Positions 24,990-35,380 of a stretch of DNA of 64,000 nucleotides are shown in pieces; position 1 is the first letter of the stretch; the number at the start of each line of letters is the position of its first letter. The notes under the pieces were generated by a model. That model saw nothing but the letters and a program-made list of their open reading frames with translations. It had not been told where the DNA came from and made no database searches. The position numbers were made by a program, and so were the translations under genes. This stretch comes from Rhodococcoides kyotonense. GTDB lineage: Bacteria; Actinomycetota; Actinomycetes; Mycobacteriales; Mycobacteriaceae. The stretch spans positions 1 through 64,000 of the forward strand of contig NZ_FZOW01000022.1 in the NCBI RefSeq assembly GCF_900188125.1. The letters are read 5' to 3'.

Positions 24990-27900
24990 GTGGCCCGGAA
25001 ATCGAGTTCTGCACCAGACGCGAGCGCAGCGCTCGCGCGGTTTTCTGCGCCCACTCAGGAGTGGTTCGCCGGCGCCTTCGAGAGCCCCACGTCCGCGCAG
25101 GCCGGAGCATGGGATGCCATTTCCAGCGGAAAGCACACGCTGGTCGTCGCTCCGACGGGTTCGGGCAAGACGCTGTCGGCGTTCCTGTGGTCGATCGATC
25201 AGCTGGCCACGCGCGACACCGAGGCCGAACGCAAAACCAAGGTTCTGTACATCTCGCCGCTGAAGGCGCTGGCCGTGGACGTCGAGCGCAACCTGCGCGC
25301 TCCGCTGGTCGGCATCACGCAGACAGCCAAGCGCCTCGGCCTCGAACCTCCGGACATCTCGGTGGGTGTCAGGTCCGGCGACACCACCCCGGCCGACCGT
25401 CGGGCCATGATCAAGACACCGCCGGACATCCTGATCACCACCCCGGAGTCGCTGTTCCTGATGCTTACGTCGGCGGCGCGGGAATCGCTGTCCCTCGTCG
25501 ACACCGTCATCGTCGACGAGGTCCATGCCGTCGCAGGCACCAAACGTGGATCTCACCTGGCGCTGTCGTTGGAACGCCTCGATCTGATGTTGCCGAAGCC
25601 GGCACAGCGGATCGGCCTGTCGGCGACGGTCCGGCCACACGAAGAAGTCGGTCGCTTCCTCACCGGATCCGCACCCATCGAGATCGTCGCACCGCCCGCG
25701 CCCAAGACGTTCGATCTGACGGTTCAGGTCCCGGTCGAGGACATGACCGAGCTGGGGGTCACCGAGGCGGCCGACGGGGACGCGTCGGCGCCGCCGCAGC
25801 AGGGATCCATCTGGCCGCATGTCGAGGAGAAGATCGTCGATCTCATCCTGGACCACAAGTCGTGCATCGTCTTCGCCAATTCTCGACGCCTGTCGGAGCG
25901 TCTGACGGCCCGGCTCAACGAGGTATACACCGAACGTCTCGGAGACGGCGTCGACACCACGCACGGTCCAGCATCGCTGCTCGGCAGTTCCGGTGAGGTC
26001 AACCATGGCGCCGAAGCACTGCTCGCCCGCGCCCACCACGGCAGCGTCAGCAAAGATCAACGCGCCTTGATCGAGGACGACCTCAAGACCGGGCGTCTGC
26101 GATGCGTCGTCGCCACCAGTAGCCTGGAGCTCGGAATCGACATGGGCGCAGTCGATCTCGTCATACAGGTCGAAGCTCCGCCGTCCGTCGCCAGCGGGCT
26201 TCAGCGCGTCGGGCGTGCCGGTCACCAGGTCGGCGAGATATCGAAGGGCGTGCTGTTCCCCAAGCACCGCACCGACCTGATCCATTGTGCGGTCACGGTC
26301 GAACGTATGACGACGGGCAAGATCGAAGCACTGTTCGTTCCTGCCAATCCGTTGGACATTCTCGCCCAGCAGACCGTCGCGGCGTGTGCGCTCGAACCGA
26401 TCGACGCTCATGACTGGTTCGACGCGGTTCGTCGCACCGGAAGCTTCGCGACACTGCCGAGGTCGGCGTACGAGTCGACCCTCGACCTGCTGTCCGGCCG
26501 CTACCCGTCCGACGAGTTCGCCGAACTTCGGCCCCGGCTCGTCTGGGATCGCGACGCGAACACTCTCACCGGCCGGCCGGGCGCGCAGCGTTTGGCCGTG
26601 ACATCCGGCGGATCGATTCCCGATCGTGGCCTGTTCACGGTCTACATGGTCGGCGAGAAAGCCTCTCGTGTAGGCGAACTCGACGAGGAGATGGTCTACG
26701 AGTCCCGAGTCGGTGACGTGTTCGCCCTCGGCGCGACCAGTTGGCGAATCGAAGAGATCACGCACGACCGTGTGCTGGTCAGTCCCGCCTACGGTCAACC
26801 GGGCCGGTTGCCGTTCTGGCACGGCGACGGTCTCGGCCGTCCGGCCGAACTCGGGCGTGCACTCGGCGAATTCCTCCGCAGCACGTCCGAACGCGAAGGG
26901 TTGCCGGAGCGCCTAGGTCAGGACGGGCTCGACCCGTACGCGGTGAACAATCTCATCGCGCTGCTCGACGAGCAGAAGGACACCACGGGCCAGTTGCCCA
27001 CGGACCGAACGATGATCGTCGAACGGTTCCGCGACGAGCTCGGCGACTGGCGGCTCGTACTGCACTCGCCCTACGGCCAGCAGGTACACGCGCCGTGGGC
27101 GCTCGCGATCGGCGCGCGGCTGATCGAACGGTTCGGCATCGACGCGGCACCCACTGCATCCGACGACGGCATCATCGTCCGACTGCCCGACACCGAGGAC
27201 AACCCGCCCGGCGCGGATCTCTTCGTGTTCGAAAAGGACGAGATCGCCGACATCGTCACCGAACAGGTCGGCGGCTCGGCATTGTTCGCGTCTCGCTTCC
27301 GCGAATGTGCCGCTCGCGCACTGCTTCTCCCCCGGCGTAACCCGGGCAAGCGTGCGCCGTTGTGGCAGCAGAGGCAGCGCGCGTCTCAGCTCCTCGACGT
27401 CGCGCGCAAGTACCCGTCGTTTCCCATCCTGCTCGAGACCGTGCGTGAATGCCTGCAGGACGTCTACGACCTGCCCGCGCTCGAGGAGATTCTCGCGCAG
27501 ATCGGTCGCCGCCAGATCCGCATCGTCGAGGTGGAGACACCGTCTCCGTCACCGTTCGCGAACTCGCTGCTGTTCAACTACGTCGGCGCATTCATGTACG
27601 AGGGCGACAGTCCGCTCGCCGAACGCCGCGCGCAGGCATTGTCACTGGATTCTGCGTTGCTCGCCGAGTTGCTCGGACGCGTCGAACTGCGGGAGCTGCT
27701 CGATCAATCCGTCATCGACACAACCGAACTCGAACTCCAACGGTTGATTCCGGATCGTTTCGCGAAGGACATCGAAGGCGTCGCCGATCTTCTGAGGATG
27801 CTCGGCCCACTGACGGCGGACGAGGTCGCGGCTCGGACCCACGGCGACGAGTCTCAGCAATGGCTCGACGAATTGGTCTCGGCCAGAAGAGCATTGGAAG

Positions 27901-29531
27901 TCTCCTACGCCGGCCGGACATGGTGGGCGGCGATCGAGGATGCCAGCCGCTTGCGCGACGCATTGGGCGTACCGCTGCCCATCGGGACACCGAACGCGTT
28001 CATCGAACCGGTCGACGACCCGATGACCGACCTGATCAGCCGCTACGCGCGCACGCACGGCCCGTTCTCCGTCGACGATCTGGCAGCCAGATTCGGTATC
28101 GGCCCTGCGGTGGCCCGCGGAGTTCTCGCGACCCTGGGCGCCGACAAACGTGTCATCGAGGGCGAGTTCCGGCCCGAGAAGACAGGCAGCGAATGGTGCG
28201 ACGCCGAGGTGCTGCGCAGGCTCCGCCGACGGTCTCTGGCGGCCGCCCGTCAGGAAGTCGAACCTGTCGGAACCGCCACGCTCGGACGATTCCTGCCTGC
28301 GTGGCAACACGTGGACAGCCGCCAGCTCAGCGGTATCGACGGCGTGGCGTCGGTCGTCGAGCAGCTAGCCGGTGTTCCGATCCCGGCGTCGGCGTGGGAA
28401 CCGCTCGTTCTGTCGTCGCGCGTGCGCGACTACTCACCTGCGATGCTCGACGAGCTCACGTCCACCGGAGAGGTGGTGTGGTCCGGGCAGGGCTCCATCA
28501 CATCGAAGGACGGCTGGGTGTGTCTGCACATGGCGGACACCGCTCCCCTGACTTTAGCCCCGCCCGCCGAGGCCGACCTGTCGGATCTACAGCTGCGAGT
28601 ACTCGACGCGGTCGCTGCAGGCGGTGCCTACTTCTTCCGCCAGCTGTCCGATACCGTCGGGAGCACCGACGACGACAGTCTCGTCGCCGCGCTGTGGGAG
28701 CTGGTGTGGGCCGGGCAACTCAGCAACGACACTTTCGCCCCTCTGCGTGCACTGCTCAATGCCACGACGCGGTCCGCGCCGAGTCACCGCGCACCGCGTC
28801 GCACACCCCGGCTCAGGTCGTACCGTCGTTACGAACGTCCGACGCTCCCCACCCGCAGCGGGCCGCCGACAGCAGGCGGTCGGTGGTCGAGGCTTCCCGA
28901 ACTCGAACCGGATCCGACCATCCGCGCACATGCCACCGCCGATGTACTGCTCGAACGCTACGGCGTCGTTACCCGAGGCTCGGTCATGAACGAGGGCGTC
29001 CCGGGCGGCTTCGCGACGATGTACAAGGTGCTGACCACGTTCGAGGACTCGGGCAGGAGCCGACGCGGGTACTTCGTCGACTCGCTCGGCGGCGCGCAGT
29101 TCTCGACGTCGGAGGTCGTCGACCGGTTGCGGACCTACGACGAGCGCGAAAAGACAGGCGCCGTCGTCCTGGCCGCATGCGATCCGGCCAACCCGTACGG
29201 TGCCGCACTGCCGTGGCCCAAACCCGACGACGACGTCGACACACCTCGGCACCGCCCCGGGCGAAAGGCGGGCGCTCTCGTCGTACTGCACGAGGGCGAG
29301 CTCGTCCTGTTCGTCGAGCGCGGCGGCAAGACCGTGCTGACGTTCTCCGACGACGACGAGGTCACTGCGACGGCCGCACACGCTTTGGCTGCGACGGTGA
29401 AACGCGGTGGCGTCGAGAAATTGCTCGTCGAACGCGTCGACGGCAACGACATTCACGGGACCGCGTTCTCGAGAACTCTCGTCGCTGCCGGATTCTCCGC
29501 GACGCCGCGCGGACTCAGGCTGCGGGGATAA
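24990..29531 (+). CDS. lhr: Lhr-type ATP-dependent helicase (SF2)
   Basis: A 1513-residue protein, the length of mycobacterial Lhr. Motif I APTGSGKT (Lys60), Ia PLKALAVD, motif II DEVH (176-179), motif III SATVRP, and motif VI QRVGRAGHQ make up the Lhr core to about residue 850; the remainder is the large C-terminal module with winged-helix pieces that partner nucleases or glycosylases. Lhr is a 3'-5' DNA/RNA-DNA helicase induced by DNA damage in mycobacteria. GTG 24990 is chosen; TTG 24957 is in frame upstream. nei2 follows after 3 bases, the known lhr-nei2 pairing. Confidence 0.93.
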   Translation: MARKSSSAPDASAALARFSAPTQEWFAGAFESPTSAQAGAWDAISSGKHTLVVAPTGSGKTLSAFLWSIDQLATRDTEAERKTKVLYISPLKALAVDVERNLRAPLVGITQTAKRLGLEPPDISVGVRSGDTTPADRRAMIKTPPDILITTPESLFLMLTSAARESLSLVDTVIVDEVHAVAGTKRGSHLALSLERLDLMLPKPAQRIGLSATVRPHEEVGRFLTGSAPIEIVAPPAPKTFDLTVQVPVEDMTELGVTEAADGDASAPPQQGSIWPHVEEKIVDLILDHKSCIVFANSRRLSERLTARLNEVYTERLGDGVDTTHGPASLLGSSGEVNHGAEALLARAHHGSVSKDQRALIEDDLKTGRLRCVVATSSLELGIDMGAVDLVIQVEAPPSVASGLQRVGRAGHQVGEISKGVLFPKHRTDLIHCAVTVERMTTGKIEALFVPANPLDILAQQTVAACALEPIDAHDWFDAVRRTGSFATLPRSAYESTLDLLSGRYPSDEFAELRPRLVWDRDANTLTGRPGAQRLAVTSGGSIPDRGLFTVYMVGEKASRVGELDEEMVYESRVGDVFALGATSWRIEEITHDRVLVSPAYGQPGRLPFWHGDGLGRPAELGRALGEFLRSTSEREGLPERLGQDGLDPYAVNNLIALLDEQKDTTGQLPTDRTMIVERFRDELGDWRLVLHSPYGQQVHAPWALAIGARLIERFGIDAAPTASDDGIIVRLPDTEDNPPGADLFVFEKDEIADIVTEQVGGSALFASRFRECAARALLLPRRNPGKRAPLWQQRQRASQLLDVARKYPSFPILLETVRECLQDVYDLPALEEILAQIGRRQIRIVEVETPSPSPFANSLLFNYVGAFMYEGDSPLAERRAQALSLDSALLAELLGRVELRELLDQSVIDTTELELQRLIPDRFAKDIEGVADLLRMLGPLTADEVAARTHGDESQQWLDELVSARRALEVSYAGRTWWAAIEDASRLRDALGVPLPIGTPNAFIEPVDDPMTDLISRYARTHGPFSVDDLAARFGIGPAVARGVLATLGADKRVIEGEFRPEKTGSEWCDAEVLRRLRRRSLAAARQEVEPVGTATLGRFLPAWQHVDSRQLSGIDGVASVVEQLAGVPIPASAWEPLVLSSRVRDYSPAMLDELTSTGEVVWSGQGSITSKDGWVCLHMADTAPLTLAPPAEADLSDLQLRVLDAVAAGGAYFFRQLSDTVGSTDDDSLVAALWELVWAGQLSNDTFAPLRALLNATTRSAPSHRAPRRTPRLRSYRRYERPTLPTRSGPPTAGGRWSRLPELEPDPTIRAHATADVLLERYGVVTRGSVMNEGVPGGFATMYKVLTTFEDSGRSRRGYFVDSLGGAQFSTSEVVDRLRTYDEREKTGAVVLAACDPANPYGAALPWPKPDDDVDTPRHRPGRKAGALVVLHEGELVLFVERGGKTVLTFSDDDEVTATAAHALAATVKRGGVEKLLVERVDGNDIHGTAFSRTLVAAGFSATPRGLRLRG

Positions 29532-29534
29532 ACG

Positions 29535-30317
29535 ATGCCCGAAGGCGACACCGTCTATCGCGCTGCCAACCGGCTACGCGCAGCATTGGAGGGCAAAGTC
29601 CTCACGCGCTGCGATATTCGCGTACCCCGTTATGCCACAGTCGATTTCACCGGGAAGACGGTCGACTCGGTGGCATCGAGGGGCAAGCACCTGCTCATTC
29701 GGGTGGCCGGGTACTCCATTCACAGCCACCTGAAGATGGAAGGCACCTGGCAGGTCTACGCTCGCGGCGAGAAGTGGAGAAAGCCCGCGTTCAAGGCACG
29801 CGCGGTTCTCGAGACCGCTGATTCGGCTGCAGTCGGGTTCGAACTCGGAGTACTCGAGATCCTCGAGAACGAGGACGATGCCGTCGGATACCTCGGACCC
29901 GATCTGCTCGGAGCCGACTGGGACGCGCGCGTTGCCGTAAACAATCTGTCCTCGGACCCCGATCGGGCAGTCGGTCTTGCGTTGCTCGATCAACGGAACC
30001 TCGCCGGACTCGGGAACGTCTATCGAAACGAGATCTGTTTTCTGCGAGGCGTCGACCCGAGGACTCCGGTCCGCGAGGCCGGCGACATCGGTAAATTCGT
30101 CGACCTCTCCTACCGAACCATCGTCGCCAACAAGGACCGCAACCAGAGGGTCACCACTGGCGACCGACGCGCGGGGCGCCACTTCTGGGTGTACGGACGT
30201 GAGGGAAAGCCGTGCAGGCGATGTGGCACTACCGTCGAATTCGGTCTGCTGGGTGACAATCCCCTGGAGGAGCGCCAGATCTATTACTGCCCGTATTGCC
30301 AGCCCGGTCCCAGCTGA
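29535..30317 (+). CDS. nei2: Endonuclease VIII-family DNA glycosylase
   Basis: A 260-residue Fpg/Nei protein. The mature N-terminus PEGDTVYRAA supplies the catalytic Pro2 and Glu3; RNLAGLGNVYRNE is the helix-two-turns-helix region, and the C-terminal zinc finger is C..C (CRRC) and C..C (CPYC). It removes oxidised pyrimidines and nicks the abasic site. It starts 3 bases after lhr, matching the M. tuberculosis lhr-nei2 order, and the two likely act in one repair route. Confidence 0.92.
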   Translation: MPEGDTVYRAANRLRAALEGKVLTRCDIRVPRYATVDFTGKTVDSVASRGKHLLIRVAGYSIHSHLKMEGTWQVYARGEKWRKPAFKARAVLETADSAAVGFELGVLEILENEDDAVGYLGPDLLGADWDARVAVNNLSSDPDRAVGLALLDQRNLAGLGNVYRNEICFLRGVDPRTPVREAGDIGKFVDLSYRTIVANKDRNQRVTTGDRRAGRHFWVYGREGKPCRRCGTTVEFGLLGDNPLEERQIYYCPYCQPGPS

Positions 30318-30365
30318 TCCACAGCTTCGGCCGTCAGGATCGAAGCATGATCTTCTTGGCGATAC

Positions 30366-31364
30366 TCACTCTGGTCGTGATGGCCGCTTCGGGGCCGCTG
30401 GCGGCGCGGGCTCCGAGGTCTCTGGTCCGAACCCGAGAACAGCAGGCAATCCCACTCCGAACAACCACGCAAGACCGACTCCCACTGCAGTCTCTGTCAG
30501 CCGTTCGGTGAATCGAAAGCCTGCGTCCTCCGGTGCAGGCGAGAGCAGCAACAGCAACGCGAGGAACGTCGTGAACGCGGACGTGACGTACCAACGACTG
30601 GCGTGAGTCGCGGCCGCGCCTGCAACGCACGCCGCGATCGCCGCCGACAAGACCCAGGCATCCGCATCGGTGCCGACGAGAACGACGGCAGCGCCCGCGC
30701 CGACGAACACGGATGCCACTCGCCCGACGGTCCGCAACGTCGTCTGCTCGCTACCGGGTCTCATGACGAGCAACACTGCTGCTGTAGCCCATCCGACGTG
30801 CTCCAGATCGAACACGAATCCCACACCGGCTGCTATCGCCGCCGCGGCGCCGAGGCGGACGCCGTAGTCGATCGTCGGTGGTTCGCTCGGTACAGCGGGG
30901 ATGGCGTCATGCGTCGGCCACAGCAACGACACGAGCGCTGCATACGCGGAGCCTGCCACGAGCAGTCCAGCGAGTTCGAGGCTCGTGGACAGATCGCCGT
31001 AACTGAGTCCGACGGCCACCATCGGCAGCGGCAACACAAGAGCGATCGCTCCGGCCGGTACGGCGCGTGCCAACAGAACGGCACCGAGGGACAGCAGAAA
31101 CACCGTGGCGACCGCGAGCCACGGGACCGCGGAGACCAGCGACCCGATCAACAGCGGCACACCGGTCAGCACGCCGAGGGCTGCGATGCGAAGCCGACCT
31201 CGCCGCGTCGGCGCCAACCCCACGATCGCCGCCGGAATCACCCCGACCGCGAACGCCGCGCCCCGGGACACATCGGAGTAGGCCACCACCGATGCCGGCA
31301 GGGCGTACACGAGCCCGAGCGCCGCGGAGTTCCACTCCCAGCGCAGACCCGTCACCCGCAACAC
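30366..31364 (-). CDS. FUSC-family (aromatic acid exporter-like) membrane protein
   Basis: A 332-residue protein with two sets of about five membrane segments separated by a short loop (SLLWPTHDAIPAVPSEPPTIDYGVRLG), the layout of FUSC/YccS-type transporters; the second half has GWATAAVLLVMRPGSEQTTLRTVGRVASVFVGA, the family's RP.....T..R..GT-like stretch. The C-terminus is Pro/Ala-rich. The start is uncertain: GTG 31364, or TTG 31385 further up, neither with a good Shine-Dalgarno site. Substrate unknown. Confidence 0.72.
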   Translation of the reverse strand: MLRVTGLRWEWNSAALGLVYALPASVVAYSDVSRGAAFAVGVIPAAIVGLAPTRRGRLRIAALGVLTGVPLLIGSLVSAVPWLAVATVFLLSLGAVLLARAVPAGAIALVLPLPMVAVGLSYGDLSTSLELAGLLVAGSAYAALVSLLWPTHDAIPAVPSEPPTIDYGVRLGAAAAIAAGVGFVFDLEHVGWATAAVLLVMRPGSEQTTLRTVGRVASVFVGAGAAVVLVGTDADAWVLSAAIAACVAGAAATHASRWYVTSAFTTFLALLLLLSPAPEDAGFRFTERLTETAVGVGLAWLFGVGLPAVLGFGPETSEPAPPAAPKRPSRPE

Positions 31365-31440
31365 GCTAAGACGGCGAGAGGCCAACCGTCGTCATTCTTT
31401 TCGGGTGAGAGCGTGGGCCGGGCAGTTAGGCTTCCACAGC

Positions 31441-31983
31441 ATGACGCCGAACCTGCGAGATCTGCTGCACCGCCCACTGTTATCGCGGAACGAGCCACTC
31501 GACCCCACCAACACCGCGAGCCGGATCAGCGCCTATGTCTACGGCAACATCCTGATCCTCGCGGCGCTGATCCCCCTCACCACACCCGAGCAGCACACCT
31601 TCCAGGGCCTCGCGATCGTCGTCGGCACCGGTCTGTCGACCTTCGTCGCACATGCTTTCGCCGAAAGTGTCGGCGAGTCCGTGCGCACAGGAAGTCACCT
31701 GTCGCGCAGTCAGCGCCTCGAACAGCTACGCGATTCGGTACCGATCCTCAGTGCGACAGTTCTGCCCGCCGGACTGCTCGCGATCGGCTGGTGGGGCTTG
31801 CTCGATCCCGCCATCGGTCAGATCGCCGCCGAGGTGATCATCATCGGACGCATCGCGTCGACCAATTTCGTCATCGGTCGTCTACGCGGCGAAAAGCCCA
31901 CTCGTGGAACGCTCTTCGGCTCGATCGCGCTGGCCGGCGCCGCAGCGATCATCGTGTTCATCAAGATCGTGCTGACGCACTGA
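31441..31983 (+). CDS. Four-helix membrane protein of unknown function
   Basis: A 180-residue protein with about four hydrophobic segments (NILILAALIPL, GLAIVVGTGLSTFVAHAFAESVG, SATVLPAGLLAIGWWGLL, GSIALAGAAAIIVFIKIVL). The pattern AHAFAE..GE....G resembles small integral proteins annotated only as conserved membrane proteins. ATG 31441 is chosen over an in-frame ATG at 31405. Its stop is 4 bases from the convergent glpD. Confidence 0.65.
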   Translation: MTPNLRDLLHRPLLSRNEPLDPTNTASRISAYVYGNILILAALIPLTTPEQHTFQGLAIVVGTGLSTFVAHAFAESVGESVRTGSHLSRSQRLEQLRDSVPILSATVLPAGLLAIGWWGLLDPAIGQIAAEVIIIGRIASTNFVIGRLRGEKPTRGTLFGSIALAGAAAIIVFIKIVLTH

Positions 31984-31987
31984 CCAC

Positions 31988-33724
31988 TCAGGCCTTACCG
32001 GGCTGCACCGGTTCCAAGATTTCCTGCCGCGCCTCGGGCGCTACGACGCGCAGTGCATCGGCCGACTCGTCGTCGGGTTGCATCTGTGATTTCACCTCGG
32101 CCTCGACACGCGCGGCGTACGTCTCCACCTCACGGTCGACATCGGCGGCGCTCCATCCGAGTATCGGGGCCACCAACGCCGCGACCTGCCCCGCACAGTT
32201 GACGCCGCGGTGCGAGTACTCGATCGAAATGCGTGTACGACGCGACAAGATGTCCTCGAGATGCAACGCACCTTCCGCCGCCGCCGCGTACACGGCCTCG
32301 ACCTGCAGATAGCTGGGTGCGTCGGTGATGGGCTGCAGAAGGTAGGGCTTGTCGGCCGCCAGCGTGAGCACCTCGTCGATGAGGGCGCCGTAGCGATCGA
32401 GGAGGTGTGTGACGCGATACGGGTGCAGGCCGTACTTCTCGGCAAGATGATGGGTCTGATTGACGAGGGCGAAGTAGCCGTCGGCGCCCAGCAGTGGCAC
32501 CTTCTCGGTGATCGACGACGCGACCCGCGCGGGAATGTCGTCGGACGCGAGATCGACAGCATCCTTCGCCATGACGCGGTACGTCGTGTACTTGCCGCCT
32601 GCGATGGCGACGAGCCCCGGCGCAACTCTGGCGACCGCGTGCTCGCGGGACAGTTTCGACGTCTCGTCGCTCTCCCCAGCCAGCAACGGACGCAATCCGG
32701 CGTAGACGCCGTCGATGTCCTCGTGGGTCAACGGCGTCACCAGGACGGTGTTGACCTCGCCGAGGATGTAGTCGATGTCGGCTTTGGTCGCGGCCGGATG
32801 CGCGAGGTCGAGCTTCCAATCGGTGTCGGTGGTGCCGATGATCCAGTGAGCGCCCCACGGAATGATGAACAGCACCGACTTCTCGGTGCGCAGAATGATC
32901 GCGGCCTCGCTGACGATGCGGTCGCGCGGAACGACGATGTGAACGCCTTTCGACGCGCGTACACGGAACCTGCCCCGCTGCGACGACAATGCCTGGATCT
33001 CGTCCGTCCACACACCCGTCGCGTTGATGACGACGTGGCCACGCACCTCGGTCGTCGCGCCGCTCTCGGAATCACGAACACGGACGCCCGATACCCGATC
33101 CGCTTCACGCAGGAAGCCGACGACCTGCGTCGACGTGCGCACGACGGCCCCGTACTGTGCCGCGGTCCGCGCGACGGTCATCGTGTGTCTGGCGTCGTCG
33201 ACGACGGTGTCGTAGTAGCGAATTCCGCCGATCAACGACTTGCGTTTCATGCCAGGAGCCATGCGCAGCGCGCCGGATCGTGTCAGGTGCTTCTGCGCCG
33301 GAACGGACTTGGCGCCGCCCATTCTGTCGTACAGGAAAATTCCCGACGCGATGTACGGACGCTCCCAGACACGATGCGTCAGCGGGAACAGGAATTTCAG
33401 AGGCTTGACCAGATGGGGCGCGAGAGTCGACAACGACAGTTCACGTTCGTGGAGAGCCTCACGGACCAAACCGAATTCGAGCTGCTCGAGGTAGCGCAGA
33501 CCCCCGTGGAACATCTTCGACGACCGACTCGACGTGCCGGAGGCGAAGTCACGCGCCTCGACGAGGGCGACCTTGAGGCCACGCGTCGCCGCATCGAGTG
33601 CCGCACCCGCGCCGACGACACCACCACCGACGACAACGACGTCGAATTGCTCGGACCCGAGCTGCTCCCACGCCTTCTCGCGTGCGTGCGGCCCCAGGGA
33701 TGTGGTCTTCGACTTGTTGCTCAA
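31988..33724 (-). CDS. glpD: Aerobic glycerol-3-phosphate dehydrogenase
   Basis: A 578-residue FAD enzyme. DVVVVGGGVVGAGAALDAATRG is the FAD loop, then DFASGTSSRSSKMFHGGLRYLEQ, the substrate-region LFIIPWGAHWIIGTTDTDW and ALVAPILGW in the C-terminal helical domain. It oxidises glycerol 3-phosphate to dihydroxyacetone phosphate, passing electrons to quinone at the inner face of the membrane. TTG 33724 is the start, supported by GGGAG 7 bases upstream and by normal family length; the open frame runs on to 33784. Divergent from glpK. Confidence 0.93.
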   Translation of the reverse strand: MSNKSKTTSLGPHAREKAWEQLGSEQFDVVVVGGGVVGAGAALDAATRGLKVALVEARDFASGTSSRSSKMFHGGLRYLEQLEFGLVREALHERELSLSTLAPHLVKPLKFLFPLTHRVWERPYIASGIFLYDRMGGAKSVPAQKHLTRSGALRMAPGMKRKSLIGGIRYYDTVVDDARHTMTVARTAAQYGAVVRTSTQVVGFLREADRVSGVRVRDSESGATTEVRGHVVINATGVWTDEIQALSSQRGRFRVRASKGVHIVVPRDRIVSEAAIILRTEKSVLFIIPWGAHWIIGTTDTDWKLDLAHPAATKADIDYILGEVNTVLVTPLTHEDIDGVYAGLRPLLAGESDETSKLSREHAVARVAPGLVAIAGGKYTTYRVMAKDAVDLASDDIPARVASSITEKVPLLGADGYFALVNQTHHLAEKYGLHPYRVTHLLDRYGALIDEVLTLAADKPYLLQPITDAPSYLQVEAVYAAAAEGALHLEDILSRRTRISIEYSHRGVNCAGQVAALVAPILGWSAADVDREVETYAARVEAEVKSQMQPDDESADALRVVAPEARQEILEPVQPGKA

Positions 33725-33874
33725 GAACTCGCTCCCGTGTCGCCGTCGGTTTCTCAGCAGGCGTGCTTTTCTACCATCGCCCACTCTTTTCCAAGATGCA
33801 CAGCAAGGCTACCGTTCGTCACGTATACCCGCGCGATCGAAAAGTCACAGATCCGGCCGAACAAGGGAGCTTTG
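33725..33874. promoter_or_regulatory. Divergent glpD/glpK promoter region
   Basis: 150 bases between the two divergent glycerol genes. GGGAGC lies just before glpK GTG. No convincing palindrome or regulator site was found. Confidence 0.4.
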
Positions 33875-35380
33875 GTGACGTCCACCACCTTCATCGCATC
33901 GATCGACCAAGGAACCACTTCGAGCAGGTGCATCATCTTCGGGCATGACGGGAAGCCCGTCGGATCGGCCCAGAAGGAGCACCGGCAGATCTTTCCGCGT
34001 GCAGGCTGGGTGGAGCACGATGCCGAGGAGATATGGGTCAATGTGCGCGAGGTCGTCGGCGCAGCGCTGGGCAACGCCGACGTCAAGGCGCAGGACATCG
34101 CCGCCGTCGGCATCACCAACCAGCGCGAGACCGCGTTGGTGTGGGATCGCAGCACCGGGAAACCGGTGTACAACGCCATCGTGTGGCAGGACACCCGAAC
34201 CGATCAACTGTGCAAGGAACTGGCAGGCGACCAGGGCGCGGACCGCTACCAGGCCATCACAGGCCTGCCACTGTCCACGTACTTCTCCGGCCCCAAGGTC
34301 CGCTGGATCCTCGACAACGTCGACGGTGCACGCGAGCGCGCCGAAGCCGGTGAACTGTGCTTCGGCACGATGGACTCGTGGGTGCTGTGGAACCTGACCG
34401 GCGGTACCGACGGCGGCATCCACATCACCGACGTGACGAACGCGTCGCGCACGATGTTGATGGACATCGAGACGCTGCAATGGCGTGAGGACATCTGCGC
34501 CGATTTCGGCATTCCGACGTCGATGTTGCCGGAGATCAAGACGTCGTCCGAGGTCTATGCAGAGGTGAGGCGACGGGGTGTTCTTGCCGGAGTGCCCATT
34601 TCGGGGATTCTGGGCGATCAGCAGGCCGCGACGTTCGGGCAGGCGTGCCTGTCTCCGGGCGAGGCCAAGAACACGTACGGAACCGGAAACTTCCTGCTGC
34701 TCAACACCGGAACGACACCGGTGCGCAGCGAGCACGGACTGCTGACCACCGTGTGCTACAAACTGGGCGACGCCGACACCGTCTACGCACTGGAAGGATC
34801 AGTCGCGGTCACCGGCTCGCTCGTGCAGTGGCTCCGCGACAACCTCGGCATCATCCGCGACGCGGCGGACATCGAGGAACTGGCGGGCACCGTCGACGAC
34901 AACGGAGGTGTCTACTTCGTTCCCGCGTTCTCCGGCCTGTTCGCGCCGCGCTGGCGGCCCGACGCCCGCGGCGTCGTCTCCGGACTGACACGCTTCGCGA
35001 ACAAGGGACACATCGCGCGAGCTGCTTTGGAGGCCACAGCTTTTCAGACGCGTGAAGTGATCGACGCGATGCGCGCCGACTCGGACGTGGAGCTGACCAC
35101 CCTCAAGGTCGACGGCGGCATGGTCGTCAACGAGCTGCTCATGCAGTTCCAGTCGGACGTGCTCGGTGTGCCTGTCGTGCGGCCCGAAGTCAACGAGACC
35201 ACCGCGCTCGGCGCTGCCTACGCCGCGGGTCTGGCCGTCGGCTATTGGAGCGGCGAGGACGACATTCGCGCGAACTGGACTGCCGACAAGACGTGGGAAC
35301 CCGATCTCGACGCCGACGTACGCGAGGAGATGTACGCCACGTGGAACCGAGCGGTCGAACGTACCTACGACAGCGTGTGA
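33875..35380 (+). CDS. glpK: Glycerol kinase
   Basis: A 501-residue FGGY kinase. ASIDQGTTSSRCIIF is the N-terminal phosphate loop, VWQDTRT and GTMDSWVLWNLTGG are FGGY family sequences, and GDQQAATFGQ and KVDGGMVVNELLMQ are the C-terminal ATP region. It phosphorylates glycerol to glycerol 3-phosphate, the substrate of the divergent GlpD. GTG 33875 follows GGGAGC. The last 16 bases overlap the convergent aminotransferase gene. No glycerol facilitator gene is nearby. Confidence 0.95.
   Translation: MTSTTFIASIDQGTTSSRCIIFGHDGKPVGSAQKEHRQIFPRAGWVEHDAEEIWVNVREVVGAALGNADVKAQDIAAVGITNQRETALVWDRSTGKPVYNAIVWQDTRTDQLCKELAGDQGADRYQAITGLPLSTYFSGPKVRWILDNVDGARERAEAGELCFGTMDSWVLWNLTGGTDGGIHITDVTNASRTMLMDIETLQWREDICADFGIPTSMLPEIKTSSEVYAEVRRRGVLAGVPISGILGDQQAATFGQACLSPGEAKNTYGTGNFLLLNTGTTPVRSEHGLLTTVCYKLGDADTVYALEGSVAVTGSLVQWLRDNLGIIRDAADIEELAGTVDDNGGVYFVPAFSGLFAPRWRPDARGVVSGLTRFANKGHIARAALEATAFQTREVIDAMRADSDVELTTLKVDGGMVVNELLMQFQSDVLGVPVVRPEVNETTALGAAYAAGLAVGYWSGEDDIRANWTADKTWEPDLDADVREEMYATWNRAVERTYDSV

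Noticed and set aside
24924..26822. Long antisense frame (over 600 codons) under lhr
   Set aside because: High-GC codon bias opens antisense frames; it has no domain pattern and lhr motifs are intact on the plus strand.
30603..32312. Long plus-strand frame across the FUSC gene and the membrane protein
   Set aside because: It is opposite to a coherent multi-segment membrane protein and out of frame with the real gene at 31441.
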